Shown piece by piece: positions 42,374 to 49,597 of a stretch of DNA of 64,000 nucleotides (position 1 is the first letter of the stretch; each line of letters opens with the position of its first letter). A model generated the notes under the pieces. It was given only the letters and a program-made list of their open reading frames with translations. It ran no database searches and was not told the origin of the DNA. The position numbers were made by a program, and so were the translations under genes. Origin of the DNA: Maridesulfovibrio ferrireducens (GTDB lineage Bacteria; Desulfobacterota; Desulfovibrionia; Desulfovibrionales; Desulfovibrionaceae); contig NZ_JAEINN010000014.1 of assembly GCF_016342405.1 (NCBI RefSeq), positions 1 to 64,000 of the forward strand. Reading direction: 5' to 3'.

Positions 42374-44287
42374 GTGACCCATACACTGGAAAGATGGACC
42401 GCTGAACGGTCTACAGAACTCTACGGCGTCCGCGAATGGGGCGCTGGATTCTTCGGCGTCTCCGATAATGGAGATCTTCAGGTTTCTGCCGACCCCGGTC
42501 ATTTCGATCATGCGGTCAGCATACCGGAGATAATCGCCGGCATTCAAGAACGCGGATTGGGCATGCCTGTCCTTCTGCGCATCGAGAATATCCTCGACAC
42601 CCAGATATCCCTGCTTAACGAAAGCTTTATTTCTGCCATCGGAAGCCTCGGCTACCGCGGGGCATATCTCGGGGCATACCCTATAAAGGTCAATCAGCAA
42701 CAGCAGGTGGTAGAGGCCGTGACTCGTCACGGTAAAAAATACCATCATGGTCTTGAAGCCGGAAGTAAGGCTGAACTCATCGCAGCTATGGGCATGATGC
42801 GAGACACTGAAGCAGTGCTCATCTGCAACGGCTACAAGGATGAGGAATTCATAGACCTTGGTCTGCACGCAACCCAGCTCGGTTTCAAGTGTGTTCTGGT
42901 TGTTGAAATGCCAAGTGAACTGGCTCTCATCATCGAACGCTCCAAGACAAAAGGCGTAAAGCCTATACTGGGAGTTCGGGTCAAGCTTTCCTCACAGGCA
43001 AACGGCCTCTGGTCAGAGTCTGGCGGAGACCGTTCGATCTTCGGACTGAATGCAACCCAGATCATTGATGTAATTGATCGTCTGCGTGAAGCGGAAATGT
43101 TAGACTGTCTGCAACTGCTACACTACCATCTCGGTTCACAGATCCCCAATATCCGTGATATTCGCGGAGCTGTATCCGAAGCAAGCCGCGTGTATGCGGG
43201 GCTGGTCGGTGAAGGAGCTAATATGCGCTACCTCGACCTCGGTGGCGGTCTGGCAGTTGATTACGACGGAACTCAGACCAACTTCATGAGCAGCCGCAAC
43301 TATTCTGTAAACGAATACTGCGTCGACGTTGTTGAAGGCGTAATGACCGTGCTTGACGAGCAGGAAGTGGATCATCCGATAATTGTCACCGAGTCAGGGC
43401 GTGCGGTAGTAGCATACTATTCAATGCTGCTCTTCAATGTGCTGGATGCCGCACACTTCGAACCGGAACCTCTGCCGGAGACGCTTCCCGAAGATACAAA
43501 TATTCACATTCAACACTTATTTGATGCGTTGAAAACTCTGAACCTGCGCAATATTCAGGAATGTTTTAACGATATCCTGTACTACCGCGACGAAGTCCGG
43601 CAAGCATTCAGCAGCGGCAGGATATCCTTCAGAGAACGCGCCATGGGCGAAAATGTCTTTTGGGAGACAATCCGCCGCATAGCTATTCTGGCGAAAGATC
43701 TGCCAACTCTTCCTCATGAGCTGGAAGGTATCGGGCATGCTCTTTCAGACATATACTACTGCAACTTCAGTGTATTTCAATCTCTTCCGGATGCCTGGGC
43801 GATAGGTCAACTATTCCCCATTATGCCGGTGCATCGTCTGAACGAAAGACCTTCACGAGAAGGAATTCTGGCAGACATAACCTGCGACTGTGACGGTAAA
43901 ATTGACAGGTTCATCGATAGTCAGGGCGTTAAAAAAACGATGCCTCTGCATGTCCTGAAGGAAAACGCCGAGTACTACCTCGGAGCCTTCCTTGTTGGGG
44001 CCTATCAGGAAACACTCGGCGATCTGCATAACCTGCTGGGTGACACAAATATCGTGACAGTCAGGATACGCGATAATGGCGAGTTCGACTTTGTCGGAGA
44101 GATGGAAGGAGACACGGTGGAAGAAATTCTCTCTTATGTAGAATACGACACCAAATACCTTCTGACCCGTTTTCGTGAAACTGCGGAGAACGCCGTACGC
44201 ACAGGGAAAATAACCCCGGCACAGCGCAGAGAAATACTTCAAGCTTACAAAATAGGCTTGCAGGGATACACTTACTTCGAAAGATAA
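42374..44287 (+). CDS. speA: Biosynthetic arginine decarboxylase SpeA, 637 aa
   Basis: Converts arginine to agmatine. Group IV decarboxylase of about the usual 630-660 aa: PLP lysine Lys105 in Y-P-I-K-V-N-Q-Q-Q near 102, H-Y-H-L-G-S-Q near 248, G-G-G-L-A-V-D-Y near 289 (phosphate site) and C-terminal catalytic pieces. The start is GTG 42374, 8 nt after GGAGG, because the N-terminus W-T-A-E-R-S-T-E-L-Y-G-V matches other Desulfovibrio-type SpeA. An out-of-frame ATG at 42370 opens an 11-codon frame that overlaps this start. First gene of the polyamine operon. Confidence 0.93.
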   Translation: MTHTLERWTAERSTELYGVREWGAGFFGVSDNGDLQVSADPGHFDHAVSIPEIIAGIQERGLGMPVLLRIENILDTQISLLNESFISAIGSLGYRGAYLGAYPIKVNQQQQVVEAVTRHGKKYHHGLEAGSKAELIAAMGMMRDTEAVLICNGYKDEEFIDLGLHATQLGFKCVLVVEMPSELALIIERSKTKGVKPILGVRVKLSSQANGLWSESGGDRSIFGLNATQIIDVIDRLREAEMLDCLQLLHYHLGSQIPNIRDIRGAVSEASRVYAGLVGEGANMRYLDLGGGLAVDYDGTQTNFMSSRNYSVNEYCVDVVEGVMTVLDEQEVDHPIIVTESGRAVVAYYSMLLFNVLDAAHFEPEPLPETLPEDTNIHIQHLFDALKTLNLRNIQECFNDILYYRDEVRQAFSSGRISFRERAMGENVFWETIRRIAILAKDLPTLPHELEGIGHALSDIYYCNFSVFQSLPDAWAIGQLFPIMPVHRLNERPSREGILADITCDCDGKIDRFIDSQGVKKTMPLHVLKENAEYYLGAFLVGAYQETLGDLHNLLGDTNIVTVRIRDNGEFDFVGEMEGDTVEEILSYVEYDTKYLLTRFRETAENAVRTGKITPAQRREILQAYKIGLQGYTYFER

Positions 44288-44292
44288 AACAA

Positions 44293-44321
44293 ATGGTGTC
44301 CTCCGACAACGAGGACACCAT
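44293..44321 (+). other. Intercistronic stem-loop between speA and the dehydrogenase gene
   Basis: Perfect 11-bp stem ATGGTGTCCTC / GAGGACACCAT with 7-nt loop and no following T-run. Probably an mRNA processing or stability element that tunes the ratio of SpeA to downstream enzymes. Confidence 0.65.
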
Positions 44322-44335
44322 ATGAGGAGACAGTT

Positions 44336-45526
44336 ATGTCTAAAGTTCTAATCATCGGTGCCGGAGGCGTCGGCAGTGTAGCAGTTCACAAATGCGCCCA
44401 GATTCCAGAAATTTTCACTGAAATACATCTTGCCAGTCGCACTAAGGCTAAGTGTGATGCTATCGCCGAATCCGTAAAAACACGGACAGGCGTCACCGTG
44501 CCCACATATCAGGTTGATGCGGACAACGTTCCCGAAACCGTAGAATTACTCAAAAAGATAAAGCCCGATCTTCTGGTCAATCTAGCCTTGCCGTATCAAG
44601 ACCTCACCCTCATGGACGCATGTCTTGAGACCGGAGTTAATTACATGGATACGGCCAACTATGAGCCCCTCGACGAAGCAAAATTTGAATACAAATGGCA
44701 GTGGGCATATCAGGAACGTTTTAAAGAAGCAGGCCTGATGGCCCTTCTCGGCTCAGGTTTTGATCCGGGCGTTACCAATGTATTTGCAGCCCACGCTATG
44801 AAGCACCACTTCGATGAAATTCACGAACTGGACATCATCGACTGCAACGCAGGTGATCATGGACAGGCTTTTGCGACCAATTTCAACCCGGAAATAAATA
44901 TCCGGGAAATCACCCAGCGCGGACGCTACTGGGAACGTGGCGAATGGGTGGAAACCGATCCTCTGGCATGGTCCATGAACTATGACTTCCCTGAAGATAT
45001 CGGTGAAAAAAAATGCTACCTTATGTACCACGAAGAATTGGAATCGCTTGCCCTTAATATTAAAGGACTAAAACGTGCCCGTTTCTGGATGACATTTTCC
45101 GAGAAATACCTCACCCACTTAAAAGTGCTTGAGAACATCGGCATGACTTCCATTGAACCGATCGAGTACAACGGGCAGATGATTCAGCCCATTAAATTCC
45201 TGACGGCAGTTCTGCCTGAGCCGGGATCACTGGGACCGCTCACAAAAGGCCGCACCTGTATCGGTAATGTCATGAAAGGCATAAAAAACGGCAAGGAAAA
45301 GAAACTCTACGTTTACAACATATGCAGTCATGAAGCCGCATATAAGGAAGTAGGTTCTCAGGCCATTTCCTACACAACCGGAGTTCCTGCCATGATCGGT
45401 GCTATGATGATGCTCACCGGAAAATGGACCGGAACGGGCGTTTTCAACATGGAACAGCTTGACCCTGATCCTTTTATGGAAGCCCTTAATAAACACGGTC
45501 TGCCATGGAAGGAAGTGGAACTGTAG
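44336..45526 (+). CDS. Carboxynorspermidine/carboxyspermidine dehydrogenase, 396 aa
   Basis: Saccharopine-dehydrogenase-like fold: Rossmann motif G-A-G-G-V-G-S-V at about 8-15, then N-L-A-L-P-Y-Q-D near 83 and G-F-D-P-G-V-T near 138. Condenses putrescine (or diaminopropane) with aspartate semialdehyde and reduces the imine with NADPH, giving carboxyspermidine. Identity is supported by the adjacent decarboxylase nspC. AGGAG ribosome site follows the intercistronic hairpin. Sometimes annotated lys1 or saccharopine dehydrogenase. Confidence 0.88.
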   Translation: MSKVLIIGAGGVGSVAVHKCAQIPEIFTEIHLASRTKAKCDAIAESVKTRTGVTVPTYQVDADNVPETVELLKKIKPDLLVNLALPYQDLTLMDACLETGVNYMDTANYEPLDEAKFEYKWQWAYQERFKEAGLMALLGSGFDPGVTNVFAAHAMKHHFDEIHELDIIDCNAGDHGQAFATNFNPEINIREITQRGRYWERGEWVETDPLAWSMNYDFPEDIGEKKCYLMYHEELESLALNIKGLKRARFWMTFSEKYLTHLKVLENIGMTSIEPIEYNGQMIQPIKFLTAVLPEPGSLGPLTKGRTCIGNVMKGIKNGKEKKLYVYNICSHEAAYKEVGSQAISYTTGVPAMIGAMMMLTGKWTGTGVFNMEQLDPDPFMEALNKHGLPWKEVEL

Positions 45527-46695
45527 TGGACGGTCGCACCGAATTCCGCTTCAACCCTGCTGAAGTGGAAACTCCATCTTACGTAATCGACGAGGGCCTC
45601 CTTAAAAAAAATCTGGAGGTCCTCGCCTCAATAAAAGAACAGACTGGATGCAGGATTCTTCTTGCACTCAAATGTTTTGCCATGTTCAGCACATTTCCGA
45701 TGCTTGCTGAAAAGCTGGACGGAGTATGCGCAAGCTCACCGCACGAAGCCAGACTCGGACGTGAAGAATTCGGTCGCGAAGTTCATACATTTGCCGCCGG
45801 ATACTCCGAAAAAGACATCCGCGAGCTTTGTGAGACAAGCGATCACATCGTTTTTAATTCGTTTGCACAACTTGATAAATTCCGGACTCTTGTGAAGTCT
45901 CTCGCAGCCGGGCAGAAAAGAGAAATCGAAATTGCTGTCCGCATTAATCCGGAACATTCTGAAGGGGCAACCCCGATCTATGATCCTTGTTCTCCCGGTT
46001 CGCGTCTCGGCATTCGCAGAGCACACTTTGATCCTGACAACCTTGAAGGGGTAACAGGCCTGCACTGGCACAACCTCTGCGAGCAGGACGCTGACTGTCT
46101 GGAAAGAACCATTGAAACTGTAGAAGCAAACTTTGCCGACATTCTGCCGCGTATGTGTTACGTCAACTTCGGTGGAGGACATCACATAACAAAACCGGGC
46201 TATGATCTAAATCTGCTGGTAAAACTCGTCACCACTTTTAAGAAAAAATGGAATGTCGAAGTTTATCTGGAGCCCGGTGAAGCTGTGGCGTTAAATAGCG
46301 GATATCTCGTGTCTACAGTTCTGGACGTGGTTCAGGCTGACATGCCCATCGTTATCATGGACTCAGCTGTTCCGTGCCATATGCCGGATGTAATCGAGAT
46401 GCCCTACCGTCCGCATATCGCGGGATCAGGTGAAGCGGGTGAAAAAGCATGGACATGCAGAATAGGAGGACCTTCCTGTCTGGCCGGTGATATTGCCGGA
46501 GAATACTCTTTCGATGCACCGCTCCAAACTGGGGACACTCTGGTATTTACAGACATGGCCATCTATTCAATGGTTAAGACTAATACCTTCAATGGCATTC
46601 AATTGCCCTCGATAACGCTTTACAAACCGAAATCAGACGAAATACACACAATACGTCGATTCGGTTATGAAGACTTCAAAAACCGCCTGTCATAG
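45526..46695 (+). CDS. nspC: Carboxynorspermidine decarboxylase NspC, 389 aa
   Basis: PLP enzyme of the alanine racemase-fold decarboxylases: PLP lysine in L-A-L-K-C-F-A-M near Lys49, H-W-H/N-L-C-E-Q near 180, G-G-G-H-H near 215, and the C-terminal C-R-I-G-G-P-S-C-L-A-G-D-I. Decarboxylates carboxyspermidine to spermidine. I start at GTG 45526 (TAGTG overlap with the dehydrogenase stop, GGAAG about 10 nt upstream); the longer ATG at 45505 has no ribosome site and would lie within the upstream gene. Both are in frame. Confidence 0.9.
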   Translation: MDGRTEFRFNPAEVETPSYVIDEGLLKKNLEVLASIKEQTGCRILLALKCFAMFSTFPMLAEKLDGVCASSPHEARLGREEFGREVHTFAAGYSEKDIRELCETSDHIVFNSFAQLDKFRTLVKSLAAGQKREIEIAVRINPEHSEGATPIYDPCSPGSRLGIRRAHFDPDNLEGVTGLHWHNLCEQDADCLERTIETVEANFADILPRMCYVNFGGGHHITKPGYDLNLLVKLVTTFKKKWNVEVYLEPGEAVALNSGYLVSTVLDVVQADMPIVIMDSAVPCHMPDVIEMPYRPHIAGSGEAGEKAWTCRIGGPSCLAGDIAGEYSFDAPLQTGDTLVFTDMAIYSMVKTNTFNGIQLPSITLYKPKSDEIHTIRRFGYEDFKNRLS

Positions 46696-46706
46696 GAGAA
46701 TGGCTA

Positions 46707-47564
46707 ATGGCTACGCATTTTCTCGAAGGGGAAATCCCCAACGAAAACCCTGAAGAAGCATCTTTCCATATTATTCCAGTTCCTCTTGAAACTTCAGTTT
46801 CTTACGGTTCAGGTACCGCATTCGGTCCTGAGGCAATCATAGAAGCATCCACTCAGCTTGAACTGTGGGACGGCAAATCAGTTCCTGCTGATGACGGCAT
46901 TCACACTGCCGAGCCTATTGATTGCTCAAAAGATATTTCTAAAACAATTGATGAGATAGAAGACGCAGTTGCCTACGCCGTAGAGTGTGAAGCTGTGCCT
47001 TTCATCCTTGGCGGAGAGCACACTGTGACAATCGGCGCATTACGAGCGTTAAAGCAAAAATATGGACGTTTCGGAGTCGTCCAGTTTGATGCACACGCTG
47101 ACCTGCGCGACATATATGAAGGATCTCTCTACAGTCATGCCTGCGTTATGCGCCGGGCCAGTGAAGATTTGAAACTGCCCATTTTTCAAATCGGAGTACG
47201 CGCCCTGTGTTTAGAAGAAGTTGAATACCGTGAAAAAATGGAAATTTCACATCTTGATGCCCGCAAACTTCATCTGAGAGGAATTCCGAAAATCCTTCTT
47301 CCCACAGACTTCCCTGAAAAGATTTACATAACTTTCGATGTTGACGGACTCGACCCGTCTGTTATTCGTGCAACAGGAACTCCTGTTCCCGGCGGAATAA
47401 GCTGGCACGATGCCCTTACGTTGCTGGAACGTGCTGTTTCAAACAGAAAAATCATCGGAGCGGATGTGGTTGAACTTGCTCCCAGCGACGGTGACCACGG
47501 TTCTGACTTTGCCGCCGCACAACTGGTCTATCAAATAATGGGGCTCTGTCCGCTGGAAGATTAA
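46707..47564 (+). CDS. speB: Agmatinase SpeB, ureohydrolase, 285 aa
   Basis: Hydrolyses agmatine to putrescine and urea. Binuclear Mn motifs: G-G-E-H near 103-106, F-D-A-H-A-D near 127-132, S-H near 143, and D-V-D-G-L-D-P near 212-218. Full family length. With SpeA at the front and NspC upstream, the operon holds every step from arginine plus aspartate semialdehyde to spermidine. GGAG ribosome site 8 nt before the ATG. Urea is a by-product; no urease is in the window. Confidence 0.9.
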   Translation: MATHFLEGEIPNENPEEASFHIIPVPLETSVSYGSGTAFGPEAIIEASTQLELWDGKSVPADDGIHTAEPIDCSKDISKTIDEIEDAVAYAVECEAVPFILGGEHTVTIGALRALKQKYGRFGVVQFDAHADLRDIYEGSLYSHACVMRRASEDLKLPIFQIGVRALCLEEVEYREKMEISHLDARKLHLRGIPKILLPTDFPEKIYITFDVDGLDPSVIRATGTPVPGGISWHDALTLLERAVSNRKIIGADVVELAPSDGDHGSDFAAAQLVYQIMGLCPLED

Positions 47565-47596
47565 AAAAAAGAGGGTGCAGATGCACCCTCTTTTTT
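47565..47596. terminator. Bidirectional terminator between speB and ssb
   Basis: Stem AAAAAGAGGGTGCA / TGCACCCTCTTTTTT with a 2-nt loop, located in the gap between convergent genes. Confidence 0.9.
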
Positions 47597-47622
47597 TATT
47601 ATCATTTATTAAAACTATATAA

Positions 47623-48210
47623 TTAAAATGGAACTTCATCCATTCCGCTGGCTTCAGAAGGAAATGCAGGTCCAAGATCTTCATCCTGCGAACCGCCTCC
47701 CTGCTGAGGAGCATTGTTGTACTGATTCTGCTGAGGCTGTTGTTGACTCTGCTGCTGGTTATACTGACCAGCATTGTTCTGCTGGTTGTATTGACCTTGC
47801 TGATTCTGCTGGGACTGCTGATTCTGCTGGTTATATTGACCTTGCTGCTGTCCCTGACCACCACCATCACTCTGACGGCTGTCGAGACCTTGAACATTGG
47901 TAGCCTGAATCTTAGTAGTGTAACGATCCTGACCGTTCTTATCCTGCCACTTATCAGTCTGCAACTTACCTTCAACCATAACCAGACGGCCTTTGCTAAG
48001 GTATTTACTTACAAATTCAGCTGTACCGCGCCAAGCGACAATATTATGCCATTCAGTTTTTTCAATTTTCTGCCCTGAATTGCGATCTTTATATCCTTCA
48101 TCAGTGGCAACTGAAAAATTCGCTACAGCCTGACCGGAGGTTGTATATGAAATTTTAGGGTCCTGCCCAATACGACCAACCAAAATAACCTTATTCATGC
48201 TTCCAGCCAT
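47623..48210 (-). CDS. ssb: Single-stranded DNA-binding protein Ssb, 195 aa
   Basis: OB-fold at about 5-110 (N-K-V-I-L-V-G-R-I-G-Q-D-P near 6, W-H-N-I-V-A-W near 52, G-R-L-V-M-V-E-G-K-L near 73). A long Q/N/Y-rich linker (about 115-170) precedes the acidic tip D-E-V-P-F that docks repair and replication partners. The repetitive linker gives the plus strand an artificial hydrophobic reading, which is not a gene. Follows the gene 48253-48600 on the same strand. Confidence 0.93.
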   Translation of the reverse strand: MAGSMNKVILVGRIGQDPKISYTTSGQAVANFSVATDEGYKDRNSGQKIEKTEWHNIVAWRGTAEFVSKYLSKGRLVMVEGKLQTDKWQDKNGQDRYTTKIQATNVQGLDSRQSDGGGQGQQQGQYNQQNQQSQQNQQGQYNQQNNAGQYNQQQSQQQPQQNQYNNAPQQGGGSQDEDLGPAFPSEASGMDEVPF

Positions 48211-48252
48211 TTGCGACTCCTTTATATTAAATATTCGTTATTATTTTATTTA

Positions 48253-48600
48253 TTACTTATCTTTAACAGCTTTCTTTTCTAAATCATCAAGCAAATCTTC
48301 CAGCGCAAAACTGACCGTGTTAGCTTCAGTTGCTTTCCAATCACCAAGAGCATCTTCGATCTGCAACTTAAGATTAAAAGCCTTCCTTATGGACTCACCA
48401 AGAGTTTGTTCCTCTGTCTTTGACAGCATTCCCAGCTCAAGCTTATCCTTAAGATCTTCAACCAGTTCAATCACTCCATGAGGTCGGCCTTCCGCCCGAG
48501 GTTCAGCCCATGTCATAGCTACTAAAAAAGGCCAAGCATTCTCAACCTGAGATTCATCGTAAGTTTTAGCCATGACTCTTATTTGAAGTACATTTCCCAT
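48253..48600 (-). CDS. Unrecognised soluble protein next to the biotin carrier, 115 aa
   Basis: Start taken at ATG 48600 (GAGAGG about 9 nt upstream); the in-frame Met at 48657 overlaps the neighbour. The 115-aa protein is acidic at its C-terminus (D-L-L-D-D-L-E-K-K) and includes W-P-F-L-V-A-M-T-W. No cofactor or catalytic motif is visible and I do not recognise it. It lies between the biotin carrier and ssb genes and is likely cotranscribed with them. Confidence 0.6.
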   Translation of the reverse strand: MGNVLQIRVMAKTYDESQVENAWPFLVAMTWAEPRAEGRPHGVIELVEDLKDKLELGMLSKTEEQTLGESIRKAFNLKLQIEDALGDWKATEANTVSFALEDLLDDLEKKAVKDK

Positions 48601-48634
48601 ACTGACAATCCTCTCTGGTTTAAAAATAGAATGA

Positions 48635-49285
48635 CTAGTCTCTTTCTTCCCACTCACTTTGAACGCGATTTACAACTTCCTGAATGTGCTTAAGCTGATC
48701 AGCAGGGCAAACTCCGATAAGAGCCTGACCAGCATCAACATTATCGCCGTTATGAAAATAAACAGCGTAAATAAGACCTTCCGGACCTGCATAATTCAAA
48801 GGAGTTTCTCTTTTCATGCGCGAAACAATAAAAAGCTCAAGCCCTTCGCGAACTTTTACGGAGCGTTCTCCGGAACCTTTAATCTTTGTATCGATTTCAG
48901 GGGTAAAATAATATTTAGCCTTTTCAGGTGCATTGAAAAGAAAAAGCGCTTTCTTCAAAATAAGCTGTATCACTTCTTCCTTAGAGAGAAAATGACGAAT
49001 CTTAAGAAGAACTTCCCCTGCTTCAACAAACTTACCTTCAAGGTCATGTCTGATAGAAACAATTTCACCTTTTTCAGGAGCAGGTATATTTTTAGTATTT
49101 CTTTCTCTAGTTAACTTAGCGAGCACAGTTCCGGGCTTTTCTTTCCATTCTCCGGAAGGACCGCTGACTTTATCACCAACTTTAAGATCAGCAAACTCAA
49201 CCTTTCCGGTATGCGGAACGGAAATTTCAACTTCTTCGTAAGGAGAAGCCTTAATCTCTTCAAGCAGCTCTTTAATATTCAACAT
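48635..49285 (-). CDS. Biotin/lipoyl carrier protein with noncanonical motif, 216 aa
   Basis: Two barrel-sandwich pieces are visible: about 75-105 (P-A-P-E-K-G-E-I-V, then F-V-E-A-G-E-V-L-L-K-I) and about 150-200 (S-R-M-K-R-E-T-P-L, then N-V-D-A-G-Q-A-L-I-G-V). Aligning with biotin carriers puts Lys158 in the M-K-R position where M-K-M is usual, so Lys158 is the likely biotin site. Start at ATG 49285 after AGAGG. Proposed carrier for the biotin carboxylase at 51883-53298 and transferase at 49598-51844. A lipoyl carrier is the alternative. The gene is separated from the transferase by a terminator and 312 bp. Confidence 0.72.
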   Translation of the reverse strand: MLNIKELLEEIKASPYEEVEISVPHTGKVEFADLKVGDKVSGPSGEWKEKPGTVLAKLTRERNTKNIPAPEKGEIVSIRHDLEGKFVEAGEVLLKIRHFLSKEEVIQLILKKALFLFNAPEKAKYYFTPEIDTKIKGSGERSVKVREGLELFIVSRMKRETPLNYAGPEGLIYAVYFHNGDNVDAGQALIGVCPADQLKHIQEVVNRVQSEWEERD

Positions 49286-49506
49286 TATATGAACCTCTGA
49301 ATTATTTTCTGTTAACCGCCCTCTTTCGGGCAATAACGATTTTAACCTTCAACTGCGTAATATAACGAACAGTTTGAATACGTGTTTGACAATTTTATTC
49401 TAACAACATCTCTTCTTTAACTCACCGAAGGATTTTGGACAATCCGTAGATTTGTCAAAAAATTTTAATAATTTTAACATATCAAAACATCCCACTGGTA
49501 AGACAC
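49286..49506 (-). other. Upstream region of the biotin carrier gene
   Basis: About 220 AT-rich bases between the accAD terminator and the carrier start. It should contain the carrier gene's own promoter; a TATATT -10-like element is present near 49360 on the minus strand, but I find no good -35. No gene or RNA recognised. Confidence 0.4.
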
Positions 49507-49555
49507 AAGAAAAACTCAATATCTACACACTGTTATTCAGTATGAGATTTTGAGT
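49507..49555 (-). terminator. Rho-independent terminator after the fused accAD gene
   Basis: On the minus strand, ACTCAA..ATCT pairs with AGAT..TTGAGT (49514-49555), with an inner CTG/CAG, followed by a T-rich run (49507-49513). Begins about 43 nt after the transferase stop. Confidence 0.65.
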
Positions 49556-49597
49556 CTTTTGCAGAGACAAAGCAGATGGCTTTTTAAGGAAAGCCTG

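Noticed and set aside
47740-48078. Hydrophobic plus-strand ORF opposite ssb
   Set aside because: It is the antisense of the Q/N-rich ssb linker; its Leu/Val runs are an artefact of that composition.
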